Below, piece after piece: positions 1 through 7,800 of a stretch of DNA of 11,317 nucleotides. The stretch comes from Flammeovirgaceae bacterium UBA2371 (GTDB lineage: Bacteria > Bacteroidota > Bacteroidia > Cytophagales > Cyclobacteriaceae), in contig DDTF01000013.1 of NCBI GenBank assembly GCA_002345965.1, forward strand, positions 1 to 11,317, given 5' to 3'. The notes below the pieces were generated by a model. The model was given only the letters and a program-made list of their open reading frames with translations. It did not search any database and had not been told where the DNA came from. The position numbers and the translations under genes are program-made. How positions within the stretch are numbered: position 1 is the first letter of the stretch; every line of letters begins with the position of its first letter.

Positions 1-37
1 CCGTTTACATTCAGGTATACTTTGGGTGACGGGTAAT

Positions 38-72
38 AACGCAAGGCACACGTGACCATAAACGCAAGGCAC
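38..72. repeat. Short direct repeat, two 12-base copies
   Basis: The 12-mer AACGCAAGGCAC occurs at 38-49 and again at 61-72, a period of 23 bases. A degraded third copy (GCGCAAGCCA) follows at 81-90. The second copy can also pair with downstream sequence (CAAGG 65-69 with CCTTG 76-80). No reading frame continues through the region, so it is non-coding repeat DNA downstream of the M13 peptidase gene. Confidence 0.6.
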
Positions 73-105
73 GGACCTTGGCGCAAGCCAGCCCACAACA
101 TACGC

Positions 106-129
106 GCCAGTTGCGGGGGCCAGTTGCGG
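106..129. repeat. Tandem repeat, two 11-base copies
   Basis: GCCAGTTGCGG occurs at 106-116 and 119-129, a period of 13 bases. It sits between the 12-base repeat to its left and a hairpin-like element to its right. No function can be assigned. Confidence 0.6.
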
Positions 130-133
130 AATG

Positions 134-163
134 AGACTCTTCGCTTACGCTCAGAGTGACGGG
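134..163. repeat. Hairpin-forming intergenic repeat element
   Basis: ACTCT (136-140) and AGAGT (153-157) form a 5-base inverted repeat around a 12-base loop containing TCGCTTACGCTC, followed by GACGGG. A related GGGTGACGGG occurs at 24-33. From memory, elements with a CTTCGCT...CGCTCAG core are scattered between genes in many bacterial genomes, including Bacteroidota, so this may be one member of a dispersed family. It lies about 20 bases beyond the stop of the M13 gene and could mark the transcript end, but there is no T-tract in the right direction to call a terminator. Confidence 0.4.
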
Positions 164-183
164 AGCTTCGGGCTAAAAAATGA

Positions 184-2232
184 TTACCATATTTTTATCC
201 TGTCTTTTTCTTCTCGAAAAAGTTCATCGCCTGGCTTCAGGTCAAAAGCCTCATAAAAGGATTTGGCGTTGGTAACCGGACCATTGGCCCTGTACCTATT
301 GGGAGCATGAGGGTCTGTATTCACCTGTGTTCGCAGGCTTTCGTCTTTTTCTTTCGATCTCCATATCGTTGCCCAGGAAATGAAAAATCTTTGGTCCGGA
401 GTATATCCATCGATCAATCCGGGGTTACCATTTTCTCTCAGAAAACGCTGCAAACCTTCATAGGCGACATTCACTCCGCCCAGATCGCCAATGTTCTCTC
501 CCAACGTAAACTTGCCCTGCACAAAAACTCCCGGCAATGGTTCATAGGCATCGAATTGTCTGGCCAGCGCATTCCCTTTTTCCTTGAAACGCTTTAAGTC
601 TGCGTCTCCCCACCAATTTTTTAAGTTGCCCTCCTCATCAAACTGGCTTCCTGTATCATCGAAGCCGTGAGAAATTTCATGTCCGATCACCGCACCTATT
701 CCACCATAGTTGACCGCTTCGTCAGCCTGATAATTGTAAAACGGAGGCTGTAAAATACCGGCAGGAAATACGATCTCATTAAAAAGTGGATTATAATAGG
801 CATTAACCGTTTGCGGTGTCATTTGCCATTCTTGCCTGTCCACTGGTTTGCCCAGTTTATCGATCTGCCTGCGAACGGACCACCTGGATGCATTCACCAC
901 ATTCTGATAATAGGATTTAGATTCAGGGGATTTGTCTATCACAAGGCCCGCATAACTTTTCCATTCATCCGGATAACCAATTTTCACCTGAAAAGTACTC
1001 AGCTTTTTCAGCGCCCTGCGTTTGGTCGAATCCGTCATCCAATCCAGCTCTTTAATTCGATCTGCCATGGCCAGTTTGATGTTATCCACCATCTCCAGCG
1101 CTTTTCTTTTGGCTTCAGGGGGAAAAGCTTTCGCTACATAAAGCTGACCGGTGGCATCCCCCAGGTAATTGTCGGTTGTACCAAGTACCCGTTTCCATCT
1201 CGGTCGCAGGGCTTCGGTTCCGCGCAGGTACTTGCTGTTGAACTCAAAAGACTCTTTGACGAATGCGTGGCTCAAATACGGAGCCGCACCTCTTATGGCT
1301 GACCACTTCAGGTAAGCCTGAATGTCGCCCCATCTTCCACTGTCGAAAATGCGCTGACATTCTTTGATGAACTCGGGCTCTGTAACAATGAGTGTATCGA
1401 TGGTGACACCCAAGCCATCCAAATAATTTTTCCAATTGATGTCCCCTGCCAATACCTGCAACTGGGCGATCGATTTTTTGTTGTACAATTTGGATGGATC
1501 CCTGCGCTCTTCCTTCGTCAGCGTTGCTTTAGCCAATTGTGTTTCTATTGCCAACACTTTGTCTGCCCACCTTTTTGATTGCTCCGCACTTTCACCTGTC
1601 AATTGTAACATTTTGGCGATGTGCGTTTCATATTGCTCTCTCGTCTCTTTTGATTTTTCATCCCCCTTGAGGTAATAATCTCTTTCAGGCAAACCCAGGC
1701 CACCCGAACCCAGGTAGGCCGCATTGACTTTTGAGTCTTTGAGATCTGAGATCACAAAAAAGCCAAAAAATGCTCCTCCCCCTTCCAGCTCCTGTTCTAT
1801 CAGGTATTGCTGCAATGTGGTGGGATTGTTGATGCGATTGATTTTATCGAACACGGGTTTCAATACCGAGGCGCCCACTTTTTCTGCCAGCAGGGAGTCC
1901 ATGCCTATGCTATAAAAATCTGCTGCTTTGCGCTGATCCGTTCCTTCGATGTAGTTGGGGTTTTGCGCTGCTTCAGTGAGTACTTCCAGTAGTATGGCAT
2001 TGTTGCGCTCATACAGCTCGCTAAAGCTGTTCCAACTTCCGCGGTCGGGAGGAATTTGTGTGCGCGCCAGCCAGCCACCATTGGCAAACCGGAACAAATC
2101 GTCCTGCGGGCGAACAGTGGTGTCCATATCGGATAATTCTATCCCTATGGCTTTGGGCTTTTCGGTTTTGGTTTCGCAAGCGAGAAGTGTTAAAAAAATT
2201 ATTCCAATTGCAAACGTTCTCATGATGATCAT
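184..2232 (-). CDS. M13 family zinc metalloendopeptidase, lipoprotein (PepO/neprilysin-like)
   Basis: A zinc endopeptidase of the neprilysin/PepO family, expected to cleave peptides outside the cytoplasm. The 682-residue length is normal for the family. Residues 1-19 form a lipoprotein signal with lipobox LLAC, giving a lipidated Cys19 followed by ETKTE; an alternative ATG at 2223 would shorten the signal by three residues. The N-terminal M13 domain spans about 40-415 and the catalytic domain about 470-682. Visible active-site parts are the NAYYNP substrate-binding motif (N477, A478), zinc motif HEISH (H518, E519, H522), third ligand and partner in ENIGD (E579, D583), and the H642/R648 pair spaced as in neprilysin. 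The chain ends in Trp, like neprilysin's CRVW, but without the Cys. All catalytic residues are present. The start lies 22 bases after the histidine kinase stop, so the two are probably co-transcribed. Confidence 0.95.
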   Translation of the reverse strand: MIIMRTFAIGIIFLTLLACETKTEKPKAIGIELSDMDTTVRPQDDLFRFANGGWLARTQIPPDRGSWNSFSELYERNNAILLEVLTEAAQNPNYIEGTDQRKAADFYSIGMDSLLAEKVGASVLKPVFDKINRINNPTTLQQYLIEQELEGGGAFFGFFVISDLKDSKVNAAYLGSGGLGLPERDYYLKGDEKSKETREQYETHIAKMLQLTGESAEQSKRWADKVLAIETQLAKATLTKEERRDPSKLYNKKSIAQLQVLAGDINWKNYLDGLGVTIDTLIVTEPEFIKECQRIFDSGRWGDIQAYLKWSAIRGAAPYLSHAFVKESFEFNSKYLRGTEALRPRWKRVLGTTDNYLGDATGQLYVAKAFPPEAKRKALEMVDNIKLAMADRIKELDWMTDSTKRRALKKLSTFQVKIGYPDEWKSYAGLVIDKSPESKSYYQNVVNASRWSVRRQIDKLGKPVDRQEWQMTPQTVNAYYNPLFNEIVFPAGILQPPFYNYQADEAVNYGGIGAVIGHEISHGFDDTGSQFDEEGNLKNWWGDADLKRFKEKGNALARQFDAYEPLPGVFVQGKFTLGENIGDLGGVNVAYEGLQRFLRENGNPGLIDGYTPDQRFFISWATIWRSKEKDESLRTQVNTDPHAPNRYRANGPVTNAKSFYEAFDLKPGDELFREEKDRIKIW

Positions 2233-2254
2233 TTTGGAGTCTGACTTAAAGCGA

Positions 2255-3298
2255 TCAAGTGTTCAAAGGCAAAAGTAGTTTAAATACTGTTCCTCCAACA
2301 GGGTTGGGTGCAGCATCAATTTCACCGTTCAGTTTTTCCACTGCTTTTTTAACAATGTACAGTCCCAGCCCGCTGCCCTTGGATTGCTCATGGCCTTTGA
2401 AGAACATTTCAAATATCCTATCCTGAATCTCTTTTGTAATGCCGATTGCATCGTCTGTGTAGGTGAAGCCGTGGTACTTGTCGTGTTTTTTATAGGTTAC
2501 TTCAACGTTTACCTGCTCATGACTGGCAAACTGCGCGCTGTTTTGCATTAATCTGGAGAAGATGAGCTGCAGAAAATAGGGATCTGATTTTATTTTTAAG
2601 TTCGCGGCCCCTTTCACAGTAAGGTTCACCTGGTCTGTTGCACATGCTTTAAGTATTGCAAAAGGTTCAACGGGTTCTATGGCAGGATCCAGTTCATTGA
2701 TTTTCACGACTTGAAGCAGTGATTCATTTTGAGTTTTCAACTGGCGCACCGTTTCCTCCAAATATTGAAAGGTATCTCCTTTCGCTGCTTCGGGGTTCTC
2801 CACTTTCAGAATATACAATAATCCCTCCAGCGTTTTGATGGGTGACTTCAGATCGTGAGAGGCTTTATAAAAGAGCGTATCCAGCTCTTTGTTCTTGTAA
2901 AGTATTTCGTTCTGATATCTTTTGGTCTCATCAACGTCCTGAATCAAAGCCACCAGGTGGGAGAACTCTCCATTTATCATTGCTCCGGCAACCGTCAATC
3001 TCGCCCAAATGACTCTGCCATCTTTTCTTACGTATCTTTTTTCGAAACTGTATTCCTTGATTTCCCCCCTTTTTAGTTGCTCGTACAGCTCTTTGTTTTG
3101 ATCCCGATCTTCTTTATAGGTGATGTCTAGGAAAGTTTTACCCAAAAGTTCTTTTTTTTGATAGCCAATGATTTCGCAAAATCTCTTATTGACCACCCTC
3201 CACCTGAACACCTTATCGATGATGACAATGCCGATGGGTGCATATTCTATAATTCGCTTGAAATTGTCTTCACTATAAACGTTTTCCTCCACGGTCAT
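2255..3298 (-). CDS. Soluble PAS-domain sensor histidine kinase
   Basis: A 347-residue cytoplasmic sensor kinase with no membrane helix and no receiver domain. A PAS domain with a PAC-like tail covers about residues 13-123 (YAPIGIVIID, then RYVRKDGRVIW). A dimerisation/phosphoacceptor helix follows, with H-box SHDLKSP (H148), then an HATPase domain: N-box N253, F-box around 296-300 (IFEMFFKG) and G2 box GSGLGL (308-313). The G1 box reads DDAIGI (282-287) where DNGxGI is usual, so its first glycine is Ala; ATP binding may still be possible because the Asp and second Gly remain. The reading frame extends to 3334, but that codon is TTG. The ATG at 3298 is preferred because it leaves room for a divergent promoter. 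No response regulator gene is in the window, so the partner is encoded elsewhere or the phosphorelay is unknown. Confidence 0.9.
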   Translation of the reverse strand: MTVEENVYSEDNFKRIIEYAPIGIVIIDKVFRWRVVNKRFCEIIGYQKKELLGKTFLDITYKEDRDQNKELYEQLKRGEIKEYSFEKRYVRKDGRVIWARLTVAGAMINGEFSHLVALIQDVDETKRYQNEILYKNKELDTLFYKASHDLKSPIKTLEGLLYILKVENPEAAKGDTFQYLEETVRQLKTQNESLLQVVKINELDPAIEPVEPFAILKACATDQVNLTVKGAANLKIKSDPYFLQLIFSRLMQNSAQFASHEQVNVEVTYKKHDKYHGFTYTDDAIGITKEIQDRIFEMFFKGHEQSKGSGLGLYIVKKAVEKLNGEIDAAPNPVGGTVFKLLLPLNT

Positions 3299-3310
3299 AC
3301 GAACAAAGTC

Positions 3311-3343
3311 TTGATTTACCTGTTTTATAATCAACTATAATTG
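3311..3343 (+). promoter_or_regulatory. Candidate Bacteroidota-type promoter for the 3363 gene pair
   Basis: TATAATTG at 3336-3343 matches the Bacteroidota -7 consensus TAnnTTTG at all but one fixed position. A TTG lies 22 bases upstream at 3311-3313, as expected for the -33 element. The predicted transcription start would fall about a dozen bases before the ATG at 3363. Confidence 0.45.
3332..3339 (-). promoter_or_regulatory. Candidate -7 box for the kinase/M13 operon
   Basis: Read on the minus strand this is TATAGTTG, one mismatch from TAnnTTTG. It shares four bases with the plus-strand -7 box, so the two promoters would compete for polymerase. No TTG stands at the usual -33 distance, which lowers confidence. 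Its position would place the transcript start downstream of the TTG at 3334 and upstream of the ATG at 3298, supporting the latter as the kinase start. Confidence 0.3.
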
Positions 3344-3362
3344 GTTAAAATAGAGAAATAAA

Positions 3363-3848
3363 ATGGCAAAGCCGAGTTTAAAAATCATCCAGGTTCTGCG
3401 CAACACTGCCAAAAAGCTGGAGCAGTCTGCTTCCTACCAGTGGGGTCATATGGGTGCCTGCAATTGTGGTTTTCTTGCACAGGAAGTTACTGCCCTTACG
3501 CAACGAGAGATTCACAGTCGCGCCATGGAGCGTTACGGTGACTGGAACGAGCAGCTCAACGACTATTGCCCTACCAGTGGACTACTGATGGACGATCTCA
3601 TCAGTGAGTTACTTCAGTTTGGATTTGATGTGGATGACCTTAAGCACCTTGAAAAATTGAGTGATCCCAAGGTATTGCAGAAGATGGCCGACCATCGCCC
3701 CTATCCCAAACACAATAACAAAGCAGATGTAGTGGCCTACCTAAGGGCCATGGCCTCTATGCTGGAGGGAGAGTTGTTAGCGGAAGTACAGCTCCCGAAT
3801 TATACCAAAGATGTGTATATTCAAGCTCCTGTTATTGTTTCCATCTAA
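3363..3848 (+). CDS. Conserved protein of unknown function (GHMGACNCG protein)
   Basis: A 161-residue soluble protein with no signal peptide or membrane segment. I recognise the pattern from memory as a small conserved Bacteroidota family without assigned function. The striking part is the core GHMGACNCGFLAQEV (28-42), with H29, C33 and C35, followed by a third Cys in NDYCPTSG (C69). Three Cys and a His could bind a metal or take part in redox chemistry, but nothing here proves it. The C-terminal half (about 75-140) looks helical and acidic, with LISELLQFGFDVDDLKHLEKLSD-type amphipathic pattern. The ATG at 3363 follows an A-rich stretch with no clear ribosome-binding site. The next gene starts 9 bases after its stop, so the two likely form an operon. 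Confidence 0.85.
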   Translation: MAKPSLKIIQVLRNTAKKLEQSASYQWGHMGACNCGFLAQEVTALTQREIHSRAMERYGDWNEQLNDYCPTSGLLMDDLISELLQFGFDVDDLKHLEKLSDPKVLQKMADHRPYPKHNNKADVVAYLRAMASMLEGELLAEVQLPNYTKDVYIQAPVIVSI

Positions 3849-3857
3849 ATCCTGCTC

Positions 3858-4811
3858 ATGAAATGCATTATTTATTGTTTTATTGCCTTGCCACTGGGAT
3901 TATTTGCGCAATATCAGGTAATGTCTGTAGCCGGTGTTGAGCCCAATCAAACTATCGTGACGCGTTATGACAAGGGGTTCGTCATTAAAAACTCCGGTGA
4001 GCGCATGGAGGGTAATATCCAATTAAAAGTAAAAAAGTCTGACACCGTTGAAGTTCGATTTAAAGGTGAAGATGGTAAAAAGGTATTCAGCAGGAATACC
4101 CTAAAAGCCTTTGGGTTGCTCAAAACCGCCAGTGATTATCGCGAAGCTAAAACTCCTGGTAAAAATTTTCATCCCGGGACTATTGTTCTCAAAAACGGGA
4201 AGCAGTTGAATGGACGAATAGCCATACGAGGATTGACCGATGCCGAGGAATACAGTTTTTTCTACTCCTCCATATTACTTGAGAAGGCCGATAAGTTTGT
4301 AAGCATCATACCCGCAGAAAAAATTAAAAAAGTACAACAGCACATCAATGGCAAAACCCTAGTGTATGAGAATTATAAAAACGGCATTTTACAGCGCATT
4401 GTAGACGGCCCGATGATTGTGATGAGAAACCCTTTTCCTACCACAGCAAGATCCGGTCTCAACAACCTGGTTAATCAGGCTGCTGATTCAGTTGCAAAAG
4501 AGATGGCAGAAAGAAGCCTTGAGCGCCATCTTGGCGATGCGGTAAGTGGTGATGCGGAAGCCCAGGATCAAATTGCTGAAGATCTTGAGAACGCCAGGGA
4601 ACTCTCCAATACAGATGCACGGTTTATGCAAAATGAATACCTTATCAAAACCAGAGCCGGTGATGGAGTGACTATTATCCAACCCGACAATTTTGACAGT
4701 TGGGTAGCCGGACTAAAAGCGAATTGTGCGGCCTTGTCGGATCGCAGGGACTTGATGAAGTATAACAAGATTTACGCCCTTGTTCGATTCTACAACACCA
4801 GTTGTCATTAG
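3858..4811 (+). CDS. Secreted protein of unknown function with duplicated KNG motif
   Basis: A 317-residue exported protein. Residues 1-18 are a signal peptide (hydrophobic core IIYCFIALPLGL, cleavage near LFAQ). The N-terminal half is beta-rich and contains two copies of a similar strand-turn-strand unit: FVIKNSGERMEGNI (41-54) and IVLKNGKQLNGRI (109-121). Such units recur in Bacteroidota periplasmic proteins. The middle (about 205-255) is helical and charged. The C-terminus has Cys290 and Cys316 about 26 residues apart, in a NCAAL...YNTSCH arrangement that may form a disulfide; similar CPEL...YNxxC endings are familiar in uncharacterised Bacteroidota proteins. It probably acts in the periplasm or at the envelope; no enzymatic motif is visible. 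Its stop overlaps the stop of the convergent phosphoesterase gene by four bases. Confidence 0.85.
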   Translation: MKCIIYCFIALPLGLFAQYQVMSVAGVEPNQTIVTRYDKGFVIKNSGERMEGNIQLKVKKSDTVEVRFKGEDGKKVFSRNTLKAFGLLKTASDYREAKTPGKNFHPGTIVLKNGKQLNGRIAIRGLTDAEEYSFFYSSILLEKADKFVSIIPAEKIKKVQQHINGKTLVYENYKNGILQRIVDGPMIVMRNPFPTTARSGLNNLVNQAADSVAKEMAERSLERHLGDAVSGDAEAQDQIAEDLENARELSNTDARFMQNEYLIKTRAGDGVTIIQPDNFDSWVAGLKANCAALSDRRDLMKYNKIYALVRFYNTSCH

Positions 4812-7800
4812 AACAAAAATCCTAACCTAAAATAACCCAGCGTTCCTTCCACAGAATGCGCTGCTTCGATGGAAACCACTGCCATGTTGAAGGGCGTGAG
4901 CCATATTCCTCCACCGTATCCTTTGTGCCACACACTGGATTGACCCGACAAGGTTGATGGATCTATGCCATTGCTGTCTTCGTACCAAACGCGACCCACA
5001 TCATAAAAACCCAATATCCCAATGTTAGCCGGAAGGATGTAAGAACGGATGCTTCCCAGCTTCAGTCGCATCTCATTGTTGAAGACCAGTTTACTATCTC
5101 CATAAAATCGGGTTTTTCTAAAACCCCTAAGCTCTGTTCTTCCATCCAATATCTGCGCCTGGTAGATTTGATAGTCGCCATTGGTAATGCCCCCCGTTAC
5201 TCTTGCCGCCAATGTAAGAATGGCCGGAAACTTAAAAGACTGGTAAAACGCAAGGGAAGCCTGGTGCGCGTTGAACGAGCCACTTTCACTGTTTGTCCAG
5301 TCCTTCATCAATGCGGAAGATTGTTCGAAGTACATGCCCCTGGTTGTAAAAACGGAATTGTTTCTGTTGTCGATGCCCCAACTGTAGTTGGCCCCGGCAA
5401 AAGTTTTGGTTTTTTCCAGTATGGGTGCTGCCAGGGTGGCCTCATAATCTTTAATCAGCCTGTTGGCCTCAGGCCTTTCGAGCTCCACCACTTGCAACGA
5501 AGGACCCAGCTTAAGAAATCCAGCAGACCCCACTTTGCGCGAGAGTGAGAGATTCAATGACCACTGCTTAAAACGCAGCCGGTAATAATCGATGGAGCGC
5601 TCCAAATTCAGGGCGGGATTGTCATCAATATTTTTGTCAAAAACCGATTCATTGCCTAAACCGAAAAAGTTGTTCACAAAATTGGGTGACTTTACATCGA
5701 GGTCAACTTCACCATTCCATTGCCGGATCAGTTGCGTGTACTGGCCATTGTATTTGAAATTGAAAGAGCTGGTATTGATGGCATAGCTTCCCAAAAACAA
5801 ATGCCTTGTCTTGAATGGGTCTTTTCTGAAACCATGTGTGGTAGCTAAAAAACCTCCTCCTAAAAACATTCCATCATCGATGTTGTAATTGGCGGTAATC
5901 AATGGTGCCAGCAGGTTGTATTTGAATTCCTTTCTGTTGTATTCGTTGACGGCAGGATCATCTGATCGCTTGTCTTTGAATCTGCTCTGTGCTTCAATGG
6001 TTATTCCCTCCCGATTATCATAAACAAGCGGTTTGTTGCCCGCCACCGATGACAATAAATCCTTGCCTTCGCCACTGATCACACGGACCTTGATCTTACT
6101 GGGATTGTCCCCACTGAATTTAAATGCATCGTTTCCATCCAGCCCATAAAGTCTCACTTCCCTGGTTTCACCGTTTACAAATTTTCTTTCAAATATTTTT
6201 TTGTCGATGGTTCCCTCTTTTTTGGTTTTAAACACCGTCACTTTTACGTCACCCTTTTCCATGTACTCCACTTCGAACAGTTCGTGTTTGTTGGATCCTA
6301 CAACATTGACTGCTTCAGACAGAAAATAATAATGGTTCAAAGCGTAGTCTGTCAATTTTTCGCGCCTTGCCTTTAGCTTTTTGATGATCTCCTCACCGTG
6401 TAAACCGGCAATCTCCTGTGGCCATTGGTTAATGGCGGATTCAATCACTTCATCTGTCAAGGCTGACTGCAGGAAATTCGCTTCCCTGATCCAGTCTGAC
6501 TTTTCCATTGCGGTGAGGAAGCTTCTGTCGAAGTAGCGCGCATTGAACATGAATCCCGCTGGCCACTTTAATTCATAGTCGAAACCCTGGAGCTTGGGGA
6601 GCGCCCATTTTTTGCTTACCAGCCGCGGGATTCTTCCTTCATTGACAAAAAATGCCTGATCCCTGTCGCGCGGGATGGGTCTGTACATTTTCCCTCCCTT
6701 TTTATCGAACTCTGCCCAACGCCATTGATCATCGTGCCTGTCCCAATCCCCAATCCACAAATCAAACAGGCGTGAGCGAAGGACAAATGATTGGTCTACA
6801 TAATTGTCGTTGTCTTTGGTCAACTGGTCGAGCACTTTGAATGTACTTTCTATGTCATCGGCATTGCCAAAGAAATCCATGTCCTTCGCTTTACCGTTGG
6901 GACGTTCTTCGAAGAGCATCAATCGGTTACCGAATGTTTTTCTGTAGCTACCCAACCGCGGGTCATCTGCCAGCCACACCACTTTGGGGTTGGTGTGGTA
7001 GATGCCTGCCGCCTCTGCCAGGTAGGGTATTACCAGTGCTCCGTAGGGATGCGCTGCCGATATCTGATCCTGCACGATGTCTTTGGCGAATGTTTCCCGA
7101 AACGCTTCGGGTATGGCTTTCTCAGGGTATTTTTCAATTGACCTCAGCGTGTATTGTTTACCCTCCGGATCTTCCAATCGCAGCGACAATGTTTGCTGTC
7201 CTCCTCCCCGCTGAACAATTTTTAATTCACCGTTGCCGGATTTAAAATCAAAAACAGGCGCCTTAATTTCCTGCGCCCACACATCACGGTAGTTGGCACC
7301 CATCCATTTTTTTCTCGATTTACCGGCTGCGTATTGATTGCTTGCACGTGCCGTCACCCATTTCAAGTCCGCCATTGCACCCAGGTCATCCGTTGGTTTT
7401 TTCTGAATCTCGAATTCTTTGGTAAAGACAGGAATCGGATTGTTCGTATAATATTCAATGCGCACCTTGCCTGAACTTTTCACTACTACCCGCGCAAACC
7501 CCAATTCTTCCTGTACAAATTCGGCATAACCTTTTTGTTTGACGTGTGTCTTTTTTACACCTGATCCACTTACCACATAATGCACGCTGTCTTTGGTGCT
7601 GTACTGCAGGTTGTGTTCATGGCCTGCTGCATATATGGTACCCGGATATTGCTCCATCAAAGAAGAGATGGCACTCGTCCATTCCTTGTAAGCCGGATGC
7701 GCCACATCCTGAATGTTTCCAAATACTTTGCGGTACAGCGGATAGATTGATCCCAGTACAGGCAACGGAAGGTATAAACTTTTGCTCACCGCTGTAAGAG

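Noticed and set aside
1..36. Possible C-terminal end of a gene entering from the left (11 codons to TAA)
   Set aside because: Too short to judge, and the sequence shares the GTGACGGG repeat with non-coding DNA at 156-163.
811..1302. Open frame of 163 codons on the plus strand
   Set aside because: It lies wholly antisense to the catalytic part of the M13 peptidase, and its translation shows no domain or signal. The minus-strand protein has a full motif set.
3299..3334. Extended kinase start at TTG 3334
   Set aside because: Not ATG, leaves only 28 bases for divergent promoters, and the added 12 residues lie before the PAS domain without clear role.
6791..7245. Two overlapping plus-strand open frames of 116 and 134 codons
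   Set aside because: Antisense to the middle domain of the 4808-8488 gene; Cys-, Pro- and Leu-rich translation typical of a shadow frame.
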